This document shows, in pieces, positions 5,461-5,537 of a stretch of DNA of 5,537 nucleotides. The position numbers and the translations under genes are program-made. The DNA comes from Nitriliruptoraceae bacterium (GTDB taxonomy: Bacteria > Actinomycetota > Nitriliruptoria > Nitriliruptorales > Nitriliruptoraceae): positions 1-5,537 of the forward strand of contig SKLC01000403.1 in assembly GCA_007123425.1 (NCBI GenBank), given 5' to 3'. A model generated the notes under the pieces. That model saw nothing but the letters and a program-made list of their open reading frames with translations, had not been told where the DNA came from and ran no database searches. The number at the start of each line of letters is the position of its first letter. Within the stretch, counting starts at the first letter, position 1.

Positions 5461-5537
5461 TCGAACCCCGGGGCCTGCATGGCTCGGGGCGCCGCTCCCG
5501 ACCAGCGCGCCCGACGCGCGTGCCCTCACCCTCGGGC

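Noticed and set aside
5455..5475. tRNA T-arm-like bases (GGTCGAACCCC)
   Set aside because: The TTC of the T-loop is incomplete, the arms do not pair on either strand, and no acceptor, D or anticodon arms are found nearby.
4093..5529. Long minus-strand open frame opposite coxD and the cupredoxin gene
   Set aside because: Antisense shadow spanning two well-supported plus-strand genes; the translation is low-complexity.
5479..5537. ATG-led frame open to the right window edge, possible start of another gene
   Set aside because: No ribosome binding site at a useful distance and only about 20 residues visible, with no recognisable motif.

Overview
The window holds one complete plus-strand operon for a caa3-type (heme-copper, A1-type) cytochrome c oxidase. 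It comes from a very GC-rich bacterium with Shine-Dalgarno-led genes and strong G/C bias at third codon positions. A high-GC Gram-positive (Actinomycetota) or another GC-rich diderm-like lineage would fit. The gene order and the lipoprotein subunit II with a fused cytochrome c domain resemble the ctaCDEF layout of Bacillus. They differ from the split mycobacterial/corynebacterial arrangement, where subunit II lacks heme c. A deep-branching actinobacterium is therefore my best guess, but it is an inference.

Layout: 1-408 has no recognisable gene. It begins with GC-rich repeats and overlapping palindromes (1-104) and ends with two hairpins just ahead of the first gene, so it probably contains the operon promoter and leader. 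Next come coxB (409-1521, subunit II plus cytochrome c, TTG start), coxA (1577-3493, subunit I with two extra C-terminal membrane helices), coxC (3561-4154, short five-helix subunit III), coxD (4210-4554, subunit IV) and a membrane-anchored cupredoxin gene (4633-5343). Gaps are 55-78 bp, all on one strand. A strong stem-loop without a T-run (5352-5385) follows the last stop codon and probably ends the transcript. The last 190 bases hold further inverted repeats and no supportable gene.

Function: electrons should enter at the heme c of CoxB, pass to its CuA centre, and then to heme a and the heme a3-CuB site of CoxA, where O2 is reduced to water with proton pumping. The D-channel Asp, the Glu of the GHPEVY motif, the cross-linked Tyr and the K-channel Lys are all present. 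CoxC and CoxD are the structural partners. The cupredoxin has a complete type 1 copper ligand set (H, C, H, M) on an N-terminal three-helix anchor. It could be a second electron donor or a copper-handling accessory; its role is not established. Heme A synthesis (ctaA/ctaB) and CuA assembly (Sco) genes are not in the window.

The most notable points are the cupredoxin at the end of the operon, the shift of two subunit III helices onto subunit I, a perfect 22-bp palindrome between coxB and coxA, and a 13-nt translation-initiation sequence shared exactly by coxB and coxC.
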